A stretch of DNA of 64,000 bases from the NCBI RefSeq assembly GCF_001439665.1, contig NZ_LMAK01000015.1:1-64000 (forward strand), given 5' to 3'. Source of the DNA: Formosa algae (lineage in GTDB: Bacteria; Bacteroidota; Bacteroidia; Flavobacteriales; Flavobacteriaceae). The position numbers and the translations under genes were made by a program. The notes under the pieces were generated by a model. The model saw only the letters and a program-made list of their open reading frames with translations, searched no databases and had not been told where the DNA came from. This document shows positions 7,914 to 19,030 of this stretch, piece by piece (within the stretch, counting starts at the first letter, position 1; each line of letters starts with the position of its first letter).

Positions 7914-8585
7914 ATGATAAAAAATATTGGAAGTTACTTATTCGTAATTCTTGCAATATGTTCTTTGGCTTTTTATTCATTTTCAACAGAAGAGACCTTT
8001 AAAGTAGGGGACAGTTATTTAACAAAAGGCATAGCCTTAAATTACAACATGGTTAATGATAGTGTTAGCCACAACAATGCAGAAGCATTAAAAACAGATA
8101 TTGCAAGTTCATTTTCACCATCATTAGGAAAGACCTATGTTGGTTTTAAAGAAGCTTTAGGTTTTAAAGAATCTAGAGGTAATTATTTTACAGTTAATAC
8201 ACTAGGGTATTTAGGAAAATACCAATTTGGAAAAGAAACATTAAAAATAATCGGAATACATAATCCGGTACAGTTTCTAAAAAATCCAGAATTACAAGAA
8301 AAAGCATTTTTAGCAAATGCAGAACGTAATAAATGGATTTTACGTCGAGACATTAAAAATTATGTAGGGAAAAGAATTAATGGCGTTGTAATAACCGAAT
8401 CGGGAATACTTGCAGCAGCACATTTATCTGGACCAGGAAATGTAAAGAAATACTTAAGGAGTCATGGTTCTACAAGTTTTTCTGATGCATACGGAACAAC
8501 AATTGAGTATTACATGAAGAAGTTTTCGGGTTACGATACTTCTTTTGTGAAACCAAACAAAAAAGCGAAAGTGAGTAAAGCTTAA
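7914..8585 (+). CDS. Membrane-anchored lysozyme-fold (lytic transglycosylase-like) protein
   Basis: The 223-residue product has an N-terminal signal or anchor (residues 5-24), about 50 linker residues, and a small domain. That domain resembles the goose-lysozyme/transglycosylase fold: FKESRGNYFTVNTLGYLGKYQFG, with Glu86 in the position of the catalytic acid, and AAAHLSGPGNVKKYL later. Proteins like this are common in Flavobacteriaceae and usually annotated as peptidoglycan-binding or hypothetical. It probably acts on peptidoglycan in the periplasm, in line with the dapF-mltG operon upstream. It has its own promoter and runs convergently into the RsmI-like gene with a 5-bp gap. Enzyme activity is inferred, not proven. 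Confidence 0.7.
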   Translation: MIKNIGSYLFVILAICSLAFYSFSTEETFKVGDSYLTKGIALNYNMVNDSVSHNNAEALKTDIASSFSPSLGKTYVGFKEALGFKESRGNYFTVNTLGYLGKYQFGKETLKIIGIHNPVQFLKNPELQEKAFLANAERNKWILRRDIKNYVGKRINGVVITESGILAAAHLSGPGNVKKYLRSHGSTSFSDAYGTTIEYYMKKFSGYDTSFVKPNKKAKVSKA

Positions 8586-8590
8586 GTTTT

Positions 8591-9307
8591 TTAACTTTTA
8601 TGGATTATAAAAATTGAAGGCCTCTTATGGAGGTCTTCAGTGTTTTTAGACCATTCTGAAGCAGGTTTGGTTTTAATAAACTCTGTAGGTAATGTAATAT
8701 CACATGCCACACACACCATAGTGTTTTTGCCTAGTGTGTTAGAAAGATCTTCTAGCATTTTATTGTTACGATACGGAGTTTCAATAAAAATCTGTGACTG
8801 ATTATGATCAAAAGATAAACGTTCTAAGCGTTTTAACTCCTGTTTTCTTTCACTCTTATCTATGGGTAAATATCCATTAAAAGAAAAGCCTTGACCATTC
8901 ATGCCAGAACTCATTAGTGCTAATAGTATAGAAGATGGGCCAACTAAAGGGACTACTTGTACACCTTGTTCATGGGCAATTTTTACAACATCAGATCCAG
9001 GGTCGGCAACACTAGGACAGCCAGCTTCAGATAGCAATCCAACATTTGTACCTGCTAAACAAGGTTCCAAGAAACTAGGTAAATCGCTAGATTCTGTGAA
9101 TTTGTTTAAATGAAACATTTTTAAATCAGATTGTACAGTGTCTGGTGAGATGCGTTTAATAAAACGTCTAGCTGTTTTTTCATTTTCAACAATAAAAACC
9201 GTTGTATTTTCAATGATAGTTTTTACAGAAATGGGTAATACTTCTAAAGGTTCGTTATCGCCTAAAGTGGTTGGAATAAGGTAAAGTTTTCCTAAAGAAG
9301 ATTTCAT
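8591..9307 (-). CDS. SAM-dependent tetrapyrrole-methylase-fold methyltransferase, RsmI-like
   Basis: The 238-residue protein has the tetrapyrrole-methylase fold of RsmI, which 2'-O-methylates C1402 of 16S rRNA. Visible motifs are LYLIPTTLGDNEP (residues 8-20), LLSEAGCPSVADPG (91-104) and GPSSILLALMSSG (123-135). It is shorter than E. coli RsmI (about 286), lacking the C-terminal part. Bacteroidota often carry both a full RsmI and this short relative, so the substrate is uncertain. It is downstream of the dnaA/phosphatase pair on the same strand with a 43-bp gap, and may share their transcript. Confidence 0.85.
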   Translation of the reverse strand: MKSSLGKLYLIPTTLGDNEPLEVLPISVKTIIENTTVFIVENEKTARRFIKRISPDTVQSDLKMFHLNKFTESSDLPSFLEPCLAGTNVGLLSEAGCPSVADPGSDVVKIAHEQGVQVVPLVGPSSILLALMSSGMNGQGFSFNGYLPIDKSERKQELKRLERLSFDHNQSQIFIETPYRNNKMLEDLSNTLGKNTMVCVACDITLPTEFIKTKPASEWSKNTEDLHKRPSIFIIHKS

Positions 9308-9350
9308 AGCTGTAAAATTTTGTCAGTTTTAAATATCGTACTAAGTGGTG

Positions 9351-9803
9351 TTATTTTAAATTGTCAGCAATAATATCGCAAGCTTCATCTAACATTTTGT
9401 ACACGTTTTCAAAACCATGAGTTCCGCCGTGATAAGGATCGGGAACATCATAATCTTGATTTGGGTATACTTCATTCAAAATCATTTTTACCTTTTGTTT
9501 ATCGTTATCATGTCGAGCTAGGTGTAAGATGTCTCTGTAATTAGCACGATCCATAGCGTAGATGATATCAAAATCGTCAAAATCTCTAACAGAAAATTGT
9601 CTTCCCATTAAATTAGAAATATTGATGCCGTATTTGTTGCCAACGGTTATAGAGCGATTATCTGGATGAGATCCAATATGGTAACTAGATGTTCCTGCAG
9701 AATCTACAACAAAATCTTCATAAGGTAATTTAGAACGTAAAATACCTTCTGCCAATGGAGATCGGCAGATATTTCCAAGGCAAACCATGAGTATTTTAGT
9801 CAT
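9351..9803 (-). CDS. Low-molecular-weight protein-tyrosine phosphatase
   Basis: A 150-residue LMW-PTP that removes phosphate from tyrosine residues. The P-loop is at the N-terminus, with Cys8 and Arg14 in VCLGNICRS, and the general acid Asp122 lies in VPDPYHGG. Bacterial members usually act on tyrosine kinases of polysaccharide export, or may act as arsenate reductases; the DP motif favours a phosphatase. It starts 11 bp after dnaA on the same strand, an arrangement I recall from other Flavobacteriaceae. No partner kinase is in the window. Confidence 0.94.
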   Translation of the reverse strand: MTKILMVCLGNICRSPLAEGILRSKLPYEDFVVDSAGTSSYHIGSHPDNRSITVGNKYGINISNLMGRQFSVRDFDDFDIIYAMDRANYRDILHLARHDNDKQKVKMILNEVYPNQDYDVPDPYHGGTHGFENVYKMLDEACDIIADNLK

Positions 9804-9814
9804 TGTAATATGTT

Positions 9815-11242
9815 TTAAACAGAAAGTTTTTTAGTAATATCTTCTACGTACTTTTTAAATTGCTTGTCTGTAGTCGATAAGTTATCAACTGTTTTACAAG
9901 CATGAAGTACGGTAGCGTGATCACGTTTTCCAATTTGTGACCCGATACTTGCTAATGATGCTTTTGTATATTTTTTAGCAAAAAACATAGCTAATTGTCT
10001 AGCCTGTACAATATGTCGCTTTCTTGTTTTAGACTGCAACGTATCTACATTCATTTGGAAATAATCTGAGACTACTTTTTGTATGTAATCTATAGAGACT
10101 TCGCGTTTTGTGTTTTTTACAAATTTTTCTACAATTTGCTTTGCAAGATCTAGAGTGATTTCTTTTTTATTGAAAGACGATTGAGCAATTAACGAGATGA
10201 TAGCACCTTCTAATTCTCTTACATTTGTTTTAATGTGTTTCGCTACATATTCAACAATCTCTTCAGGCATATCTACACCGTCACGATATAATTTGTTGTT
10301 TAAGATAGACACGCGTGTTTCAAAATCTGGGCTTTGCAATTCTGCAGATAGTCCCCATTTAAAACGAGATAGTAAACGTTGTTCAATATCTTGCATATCT
10401 ACAGGCGCTTTATCACTTGTTAAAATCACTTGTTTACCATTTTGGTGTAAGTGATTAAAAATGTGGAAAAACACATCTTGTGTTCCTGTTTTACCAGATA
10501 AAAATTGAACATCGTCAATAATTAAAACATCTATAATTTGATAGAAATGAATAAAATCGTTTCTATTATTCTTCTTAACCGAATCTATATATTGTTGCGT
10601 AAACTTTTCAGCAGATATATATAAGACTGTTTTTTCAGGGTATTTATCTTTAATTTCAACTCCAATAGCATGTGCTAAATGGGTTTTTCCAAGACCAACG
10701 CCTCCAAAAATTAATAGTGGATTAAAAGAAGTTCCTCCCGGTTTTGCAGAAACTGCTAAACCAGCACTTCTTGCCAAACGGTTAGAATCGCCTTCTAAAA
10801 AATTTTCGAAACTGTAATTAGGATTAAGTTGAGACTCTATCTTAACATTTCTAATACCTGGAATAATAAACGGGTTACGTAATTCTGGGTTTTTATTGTT
10901 AAGTGGAATATCTACATCTTGAGCTTTAACAGCAGATCTGCTTGAACTCGGAATACGTTCTGTAAACGGTTGTTTGTTGCCATATGTGTTTTCCATTTTA
11001 ATAATGTAAACCAATTTGGCTTTTTCACCTAACTCCTTAGTTAATGCTACTTTTAAAATTTTAACATAGTGTTCTTCCAACCACTCGTAGAAAAATTTGC
11101 TAGGAACTTGTATGCTTAGCGCATTGTCCGTTAGCTTAACTGCGGCAATAGGTTCAAACCATGTTTTATATGCTTGCGGTTGGATATTATCTTTTATAAA
11201 TTCGAGACAGTTATTCCATACCGATTGCGCAGTTACACTCAT
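9815..11242 (-). CDS. dnaA: Chromosomal replication initiator protein DnaA
   Basis: DnaA is the AAA+ ATPase that opens the replication origin. The 475-residue protein has domain I at residues 1-80, a variable linker, and the AAA+ core with Walker A GGVGLGKT (180-187) and Walker B LIIDD (240-244). The C-terminal DNA-binding helix-turn-helix carries the signature GKRDHATVLHACKTV. The ATG start is conserved. The gene is followed by the phosphatase (11-bp gap). I saw no cluster of TTATCCACA-type DnaA boxes around it, so the origin is not evident here. The upstream region contains CATATTTG on the minus strand (11320-11313), one base off the -7 consensus. Confidence 0.99.
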   Translation of the reverse strand: MSVTAQSVWNNCLEFIKDNIQPQAYKTWFEPIAAVKLTDNALSIQVPSKFFYEWLEEHYVKILKVALTKELGEKAKLVYIIKMENTYGNKQPFTERIPSSSRSAVKAQDVDIPLNNKNPELRNPFIIPGIRNVKIESQLNPNYSFENFLEGDSNRLARSAGLAVSAKPGGTSFNPLLIFGGVGLGKTHLAHAIGVEIKDKYPEKTVLYISAEKFTQQYIDSVKKNNRNDFIHFYQIIDVLIIDDVQFLSGKTGTQDVFFHIFNHLHQNGKQVILTSDKAPVDMQDIEQRLLSRFKWGLSAELQSPDFETRVSILNNKLYRDGVDMPEEIVEYVAKHIKTNVRELEGAIISLIAQSSFNKKEITLDLAKQIVEKFVKNTKREVSIDYIQKVVSDYFQMNVDTLQSKTRKRHIVQARQLAMFFAKKYTKASLASIGSQIGKRDHATVLHACKTVDNLSTTDKQFKKYVEDITKKLSV

Positions 11243-11425
11243 TATAATTTAAAAGATTTTTTAGTTAAAGTTAATAAGAGATGTTGAAATAATCTCTCGT
11301 TTTTTGGTTTGACAAATATGTGAACAAAAATCTTAAAAAAAAAATGCTTTGCTATTGAATTTAAAGATTTTTTTCCTCATGTTTATCAGGCTTTCTAAGC
11401 TACGAAAAAATAATGATACTTTACT

Positions 11426-11824
11426 ATGATAATTGATGAAATAGAAATAAGAGTGCGATATGGTGAAACCGATCAAATGGGGGTGGTGCATCACGGTAAT
11501 TATGCGTTGTACCTAGAAATGGCGCGGACTGAGTGGTTAAGGTCGCTTGGTGTGTCTTATAAAGAGATGGAAGATAAAGGTATTATGTTACCTGTAATTT
11601 CAATGTCTTTAAACTACAAAAAATCAGCTTTTTACGACGAGGTAATTAAAGTGAAAACGATACTAAAAAAACAACCTTCTGTTAAGATCGATTTTGATTT
11701 TGAAATCACAAATCAGAAGGGAGAATTGTTAGTTTTAGCGAACACAGTTTTGGCATTTATTAATATGGAAACAAAGCGTCCAATAAAATGTCCGAAATAT
11801 ATATTGGATTTAATACCTGAATAA
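11426..11824 (+). CDS. Acyl-CoA thioesterase, 4HBT/YbgC family hotdog protein
   Basis: The 132-residue hotdog-fold protein hydrolyses acyl-CoA thioesters. The YbgC/4-hydroxybenzoyl-CoA thioesterase motif is clear: RVRYGETDQMGVVHHGNYALYLEMARTEW, where the Asp of ETDQMG is the usual catalytic residue. Length is normal. It is a single gene, divergent from dnaA and convergent with the YigZ gene (2-bp gap). Its substrate chain length cannot be told from sequence. Although ybgC is often near tol-pal in proteobacteria, there are no tol genes here. Confidence 0.92.
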   Translation: MIIDEIEIRVRYGETDQMGVVHHGNYALYLEMARTEWLRSLGVSYKEMEDKGIMLPVISMSLNYKKSAFYDEVIKVKTILKKQPSVKIDFDFEITNQKGELLVLANTVLAFINMETKRPIKCPKYILDLIPE

Positions 11825-11826
11825 TC

Positions 11827-12435
11827 TTACAGTTGTTTTATTTCAACCTCAAATAGGGTGCTAAAACTATTAAAAATAGCTTCAGCATCTTTTTTTCTGA
11901 CAGAAATAGTGAGTTCGCAACGCAACTCTAATTTCTGATGTGTTACGTTTATATTTTTCTCCTTAATAATACGCATCACCTTATTCATGTTTTTATAATC
12001 ATATATAATAAGGTAATCTATATTTATAGTGCGTTCTACAATTTTAGAAGCTTCTAAACTTAATTGTGCAGATGTTCTATAAGCGCTAATTAAACCTCCA
12101 ACGCCTAATTTAACCCCTCCAAAATAACGAACCACAACTATTAAAACATTGGTGACATTAAAAGATTGAATTTGTCCGTAGATAGGCATTCCGGCAGAAT
12201 TATTAGGTTCGCCATCGTCGTTTGCGCGATAAGCAATGTCTTCTGTACCTATTTGATAAGCGTAACACCAATGCCTAGCGGAGTGATGTTGTTTTTTTAT
12301 AGCTTCTAACTGTGCTTTTACATCGTCTTCGGTCTTAACCGGAATAGCATATCCAAAAAACTTGCTATTCTTTTCTTTAAATAGTGTTTCTTCAGACGGC
12401 TTTAAAATGGTGTTGTATGTGTCTTGTACTTCCAA
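11827..12435 (-). CDS. YigZ/IMPACT family protein
   Basis: The 202-residue protein contains the UPF0029/IMPACT N-terminal domain, with SKFFGYAIPV, HHSARHWCYAY, the highly conserved DDGEPNNSAGMP, and VVVRYFGGVKLGVGGLI. A small C-terminal DUF1949-like domain follows. Eukaryotic IMPACT regulates the kinase GCN2; the bacterial role is unsettled and may involve translation. The start appears to be TTG at 12435 (MEVQDTYNTILKP), as no in-frame ATG lies upstream before the HAD stop. It ends a ribD-HAD-yigZ run (3-bp gap to the HAD gene). Confidence 0.9.
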   Translation of the reverse strand: MEVQDTYNTILKPSEETLFKEKNSKFFGYAIPVKTEDDVKAQLEAIKKQHHSARHWCYAYQIGTEDIAYRANDDGEPNNSAGMPIYGQIQSFNVTNVLIVVVRYFGGVKLGVGGLISAYRTSAQLSLEASKIVERTINIDYLIIYDYKNMNKVMRIIKEKNINVTHQKLELRCELTISVRKKDAEAIFNSFSTLFEVEIKQL

Positions 12436-12438
12436 AAA

Positions 12439-13053
12439 TTAGCTAAATAATTCTTTTTTTGTTTCAAATAGCGTGGTAACATCTTCTTTTCCTGGAATTA
12501 TGTTCCAAGTATTGATACCTAGTTTTTCTGCGCTTTCAGTATTTTCTTTAAGATCGTCTACAAATAAGGTTTCCGAAGCTATTAAATTGTTTTCTTTTAA
12601 AACGAATTCGTAAATATCTGGATTCGGTTTTCTAAGATTAATTTCGTGCGATAAGTAAAAGACGTCAAAGTAACTTTCAAATTCTTTAAAAAATGGCACA
12701 TAACTTTTTACAAATTCTATATGTAAATCGTTAGTATTACTTAATAAAATAAGTTTGTATTTTTTACTTTCTGAAAGTGATTTTAAAAACTCTAAACGAT
12801 GATGAGGAAAATCTTTTAATATGGAGTTCCAGATCTCTATAATTTTATCTTTAGTAATTTCAGGGAACGATGTTTCGTAAAACTCTAAAAATTCAGAATT
12901 ATCAATCAATCCCATTTCATACAAACTATTAATATGAACCATGTCTTCTGGAATGTTTTCTAACTTAAAGTTTAGAAGTGCTTGTTCCAGAGCTCCTACT
13001 TTATCTAAATTGATAAATACGTCGCCAAAATCGAAAATTATTGTCTTAATCAT
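12439..13053 (-). CDS. HAD-superfamily phosphatase, YihX-like
   Basis: A 204-residue haloacid dehalogenase-type hydrolase. Motif I is IIFDFGDVFINLD with nucleophile Asp8 and a Gly at the +2 position, as in the YihX glucose-1-phosphatase group. Motif II is LILLSNTND, motif III includes the Lys of LRKPNPDIYEF, and motif IV is TLFVDDLKENTESA. The substrate is unknown. Its start overlaps the end of ribD by 8 bp, so the two are translationally coupled. A link to riboflavin synthesis is conceivable because bacterial HAD enzymes dephosphorylate the pathway intermediate after RibD; this is inference only. Confidence 0.88.
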   Translation of the reverse strand: MIKTIIFDFGDVFINLDKVGALEQALLNFKLENIPEDMVHINSLYEMGLIDNSEFLEFYETSFPEITKDKIIEIWNSILKDFPHHRLEFLKSLSESKKYKLILLSNTNDLHIEFVKSYVPFFKEFESYFDVFYLSHEINLRKPNPDIYEFVLKENNLIASETLFVDDLKENTESAEKLGINTWNIIPGKEDVTTLFETKKELFS

Positions 13054-14050
13054 TAATGTAATATTTTAAAGTATCGTTTAATAGTTTGGTTTCGGAAGTC
13101 AAGCTTCCTTTTATAAATGGAGCTTTTGTGCCTTCCATAAACAGATTTGTGCCGTAAAATATACGAGCTTCATCCCAAAGGTTTTCATCTATAAAATCTT
13201 GTAGGGTGTTATGTCCTCCTTCAATTATTATAGAGTTTATATTGTACTCATGTAATTTTTCACAGATTTGAGTAGCTAAAGGTTTAGAAAAATCTAAGTC
13301 AGTTTTTGTTAATTTTATGGTTTTAGCAGATGTATTAAAGACTGCTGCTGTATCAGGTAAATTATTATACTTGTCTATAACAACTCGTGTAGGTTGTAAA
13401 CCGGTCCATTCGCGAACAGTTAAACTCGGATTGTCTTGTAATACCGTATTTCCACCCACTAAAATGGCTTGTTCTTCTGCGCGCCATTTATGAACTAGTT
13501 GTCTAGAATATGGATTAGTAATCCAAACGGGTTTTTGCTCGTCTTTTGTTTCAGGAGATAAAAATCCATCTGCAGACTGAGCCCATTTTAATATAATGTA
13601 TGGTCTTTTTTTATTGTGAAAGGTAAAAAAACGTTTGTGGTGTTCTTTGCATTCTGCTTCCAAAACGCCAACAACAACATCGCACCCAGCATTTTGTAAT
13701 TTTTTAATACCTCGACCGGCCACTAGAGAATTATCATCTATAGTTCCGATAACAACTTTAGGAATTTTATGCGAAATAATAAGGTCGCTACAAGGAGGTG
13801 TTTTTCCAAAATGAGAACACGGTTCTAGTGTAACATATAAGGTCGCGTTTTGTAAAATAGATTTATCTGTAACCGATTGAATGGCATTTACTTCGGCATG
13901 AGGTCCGCCATAAGGACTCGTAAAACCTTCAGCTATAATTTTATCGTTGTACACTATAACACACCCTACCATTGGGTTTGGTCGTGTGGTTCCAAGTCCG
14001 TTTTTGGCAATTTCTATACAGCGATTTATGTATTTTTCATGTATCTTCAC
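13046..14050 (-). CDS. ribD: Bifunctional riboflavin biosynthesis protein RibD
   Basis: RibD performs two steps of flavin synthesis: deamination of the pyrimidine and NADPH reduction of the ribosyl side chain. The N-terminal zinc deaminase has His51 and Glu53 (GPHAEVNAI) and Cys78/Cys87 (EPCSHFGKTPPC). The C-terminal RibD_C reductase begins around residue 150 (PYIILKWAQSADGF) and includes VGGNTVLQDNPSLTVR and IIEGGHNTLQDFI. Length (334) is slightly short but complete. The start is GTG at 14050. It is divergent from the GNAT at 14078 with only 27 bp between them. Confidence 0.96.
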   Translation of the reverse strand: MKIHEKYINRCIEIAKNGLGTTRPNPMVGCVIVYNDKIIAEGFTSPYGGPHAEVNAIQSVTDKSILQNATLYVTLEPCSHFGKTPPCSDLIISHKIPKVVIGTIDDNSLVAGRGIKKLQNAGCDVVVGVLEAECKEHHKRFFTFHNKKRPYIILKWAQSADGFLSPETKDEQKPVWITNPYSRQLVHKWRAEEQAILVGGNTVLQDNPSLTVREWTGLQPTRVVIDKYNNLPDTAAVFNTSAKTIKLTKTDLDFSKPLATQICEKLHEYNINSIIIEGGHNTLQDFIDENLWDEARIFYGTNLFMEGTKAPFIKGSLTSETKLLNDTLKYYIND

Positions 14051-14077
14051 ATCACAAAAATAAGATTAAAAACGAGT

Positions 14078-14560
14078 ATGAGCCATTTCGAGATAAGAGA
14101 AATTCAAACAAAAGATAATCAGCAAGTCGCAGAGGTGATTCGCACGGTATTGGTTGAATTTGGTGTGCCAAAAGTGGGCACGGCTTATGAAGATGAAGCC
14201 TTGAATGATATGTTTGAAGCCTACAATAATCCAAATATGGTTTATTTTGTGGTGGAAGACCATAATAAAATTATTGGAGGAGCCGGAATTGCACCTTTAC
14301 CAGAAGCAGAAGGTGTTTGCGAACTTCAGAAAATGTATTTTTTAGATGTTGCAAGAGGAAAAGGAGTTGGTTCTAAAATGATGCATACCTGTTTAGAATA
14401 TGCTAAAACCCTAGGATTTAAAACGTGCTATTTAGAGACTTTACCATATATGACGTCTGCTACAGCTTTATATAAAAAGACTGGTTTTAAAAACTTAGAA
14501 GGACCTTTAGGAAATACAGGGCATTATTCGTGTAATGTTTGGATGACAAAAGCATTATGA
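14078..14560 (+). CDS. GNAT-family N-acetyltransferase
   Basis: A 160-residue acetyltransferase. I place the start at the ATG at 14078 (MSHFEIREIQTKDNQ); an open frame continues further upstream but only over the antisense of ribD. The acetyl-CoA-binding region is MYFLDVARGKGVGSKMMHTCLEYAKTLGF, preceded by GGAGIAPLP and followed by YLETLPYMTSATALYKKTGF, typical of the family. The substrate is unknown. Its stop overlaps the prmC start (ATGA), making it the first gene of a coupled GNAT-prmC-LOG-ligA operon. Such a gene next to prmC might modify ribosome or release-factor components, but that is speculation. Confidence 0.88.
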   Translation: MSHFEIREIQTKDNQQVAEVIRTVLVEFGVPKVGTAYEDEALNDMFEAYNNPNMVYFVVEDHNKIIGGAGIAPLPEAEGVCELQKMYFLDVARGKGVGSKMMHTCLEYAKTLGFKTCYLETLPYMTSATALYKKTGFKNLEGPLGNTGHYSCNVWMTKAL

Positions 14561-15425
14561 AATTAAAAACGCTACAAGAGACCTTTCATCACGCTTTAGA
14601 TGGAGACTATGATTCTAGAGAAGTAGACCACTTCTTTTTTATGGTATGCGAATATTATTTCAATTTTAAACGAATAACTTTAGCACTCGAACCGGATTAC
14701 AGTATATCTGAAACTGAAGCTATTCCTGTGTTAGATGCCTTGGAATCTTTAAAACGCCATGAACCCATTCAGTATGTATTAAAATCTACAGAGTTTTACG
14801 GCATGGAGTTTCAAGTGAATAATTCGGTATTAATTCCTAGACCAGAAACAGAAGAATTAGTGGCATGGATTATAGAATCTGAATTGGGACAAACAACAAA
14901 GCCTTTACGGATTTTAGACATTGGTACAGGGAGTGGATGTATTGCAATATCGTTGGCTAAAAAGTTTAATAATGCTGAAGTTTATGCGGTTGATGTTAGT
15001 GAAGATGCTCTTGCTGTTGCAACACAGAATGCTAAACATAATAAGGTTGATGTGAATTTTATACATGCCGATATTTTATCTGTAGAGACTTATAAAAATG
15101 CACATTTTAAATTACCGTTTGATGTTATTGTGTCTAATCCGCCGTATGTTCGCGATTTAGAAAAGCTTCAAATGAAAGCAAATGTGTTAGATCATGAACC
15201 ACACCTTGCTTTATTTGTAGAAGATCACGATCCGCTTAAGTTTTATAAAGCCATTACAAAATTGGCTAAAGATAATTTGGTAAACGACGGATTGTTATTT
15301 TTCGAAATCAATGAGTTTTTAGGCGATGAAATGGTCGATTTATTAAAAGCCCATACTTTTACGCATGTAGAATTGCGACAAGATATGTTTAAACGAAATA
15401 GAATGATTAAAGGCATAAAAGAATT

Positions 15426-15429
<4 letters not shown>
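14557..15429 (+). CDS. prmC: Peptide chain release factor N5-glutamine methyltransferase PrmC
   Basis: PrmC methylates the glutamine of the GGQ motif in RF1 and RF2, which is needed for efficient termination. Starting at the ATG at 14557 the protein has 290 residues. The SAM-binding motif DIGTGSG is at 121-127 and the catalytic NPPY motif at 194-197; RPETEELV at about 95-102 is also typical. The start is fixed by the ATGA overlap with the preceding GNAT, and its own stop overlaps the next start in the same way. Confidence 0.97.
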
Positions 15430-18007
<2,578 letters not shown>

Positions 18008-18066
18008 TAATGTTTTAAAATTTTACATGTTCTTGCTCGAAGTCTTCAAGTTTAATTATTAATAAT

Positions 18067-18074
18067 TATATTTG
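18067..18074 (+). promoter_or_regulatory. -7 promoter box before the first membrane-protein paralogue
   Basis: TATATTTG matches TAnnTTTG and lies 23 bp before the ATG at 18098. No TTG element at proper spacing. Confidence 0.35.
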
Positions 18075-18097
18075 TTAGCTTGTCTATGTACATATTT

Positions 18098-18904
18098 ATG
18101 AGGAAAACATATTTAATATTAATTATATTAATCATTTTAAGTGTATCGTATTTGTTTTTACAGTGTGCTGAATTGTATAATTTTTCAAATGTTATTATGG
18201 CCTTAGTTGTGCCTTTTATTTGTGTGTTCTATTTATCTACTCATAAAAATCCTAAACTATATTTTACTGCATTTTTAACATTATTTTCTTTAGCTCATAT
18301 TTTAGCTTTCTTTAGTGAAACTGAATATTTGCATGAGAATTTAATTTACTTTTTAGGGAACTTTTTGTACATATCTGCGTATATGTCATTAATTTTTGGA
18401 GTCTTTAAGGGGATGTATTATAAAGATATAATCCCTCGATTTAATCTTACCATAATTATTTTATTATTATTAAACTCTTATGTATTGTTTTCCTTAGTAA
18501 ATGGTGATTTAGCAATTAATTCTCCTTCTACAGAAACAGTAATAGGAGCACAAGAAACTTCAAAATATGTAGGGACTATCACTTTAGAAGCAGACGCGCT
18601 TCCTTTAGAAGATACAACGGCATCTATTGTTTTAGAGTTTGTGTATAATCTAGTTATATTAATATTATTAAATGTAGCGTTTATTAATTATTTGTATAAA
18701 GATAATACTAGGTCTTTCTTTTTGTTTATTGGAGCACTTTGTGTGTTTTTCTCAGAAATTATTCAATATGTAACAAGATTTCCTTCAGAAGAAATTTCAC
18801 TAAACATAATATGCTTTCTTTTAATAGTGTCTGGCTTTATGTGCTTTTATCTATTTGCCATTCAGAATGCTACCAAAAATGTAAAGATGGTGGAGTTAGA
18901 TTAA
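18098..18904 (+). CDS. Multi-pass membrane protein of unknown function (paralogue 1)
   Basis: I do not recognise this family with confidence. From the ATG at 18098 (MRKTYLILIILIIL; another ATG is at 18086) the protein has 268 residues and about 7-8 hydrophobic helices. One loop of about 50 polar residues lies in the middle (SLVNGDLAINSPSTETVIGAQETSKYV and onward). Helix spacing and lines such as VVPFICVFYL, FFSETEYLHENLIYFLGNFLYISAYMSLIFG and FLFIGALCVFFSEI match the neighbouring gene at 19031, so the two are probably an old tandem duplication. The arrangement faintly recalls the YhhN/lysoplasmalogenase family, but I see no decisive motif. Confidence 0.65.
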   Translation: MRKTYLILIILIILSVSYLFLQCAELYNFSNVIMALVVPFICVFYLSTHKNPKLYFTAFLTLFSLAHILAFFSETEYLHENLIYFLGNFLYISAYMSLIFGVFKGMYYKDIIPRFNLTIIILLLLNSYVLFSLVNGDLAINSPSTETVIGAQETSKYVGTITLEADALPLEDTTASIVLEFVYNLVILILLNVAFINYLYKDNTRSFFLFIGALCVFFSEIIQYVTRFPSEEISLNIICFLLIVSGFMCFYLFAIQNATKNVKMVELD

Positions 18905-19006
18905 TTATAATTTACATCTAATTTTTTTATTATTCTTCATAAATGTAGTTCATCGAATTATTACTATTTTTTCGATAAAGCGCATGATAAATCCGACGTA
19001 TTGTTG

Positions 19007-19014
19007 TATGTTTG
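19007..19014 (+). promoter_or_regulatory. -7 promoter box before the second membrane-protein paralogue
   Basis: TATGTTTG matches TAnnTTTG and ends 16 bp before the TTG at 19031. The second paralogue may therefore be transcribed on its own rather than with the first. Confidence 0.35.
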
Positions 19015-19030
19015 CTCAACCTACTTATGA

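Noticed and set aside
7914-8585. A prophage endolysin
   Set aside because: The domain resembles phage lysozymes but there are no other phage genes and the protein is membrane-anchored in core genome.
8615-8638. A GAAGGCCTC/GGAGGTCTTC hairpin as a terminator between convergent genes
   Set aside because: It lies inside the RsmI-like coding sequence and has no T-run. It may be chance.
9815-11425. A replication origin next to dnaA
   Set aside because: I found no cluster of TTATCCACA-like boxes or an AT-rich repeat array around dnaA. The origin is likely elsewhere.
13877-14077. A longer N-terminus of the GNAT at 14078
   Set aside because: The extra frame is antisense to ribD and not like any acetyltransferase; the ATG at 14078 matches family starts.
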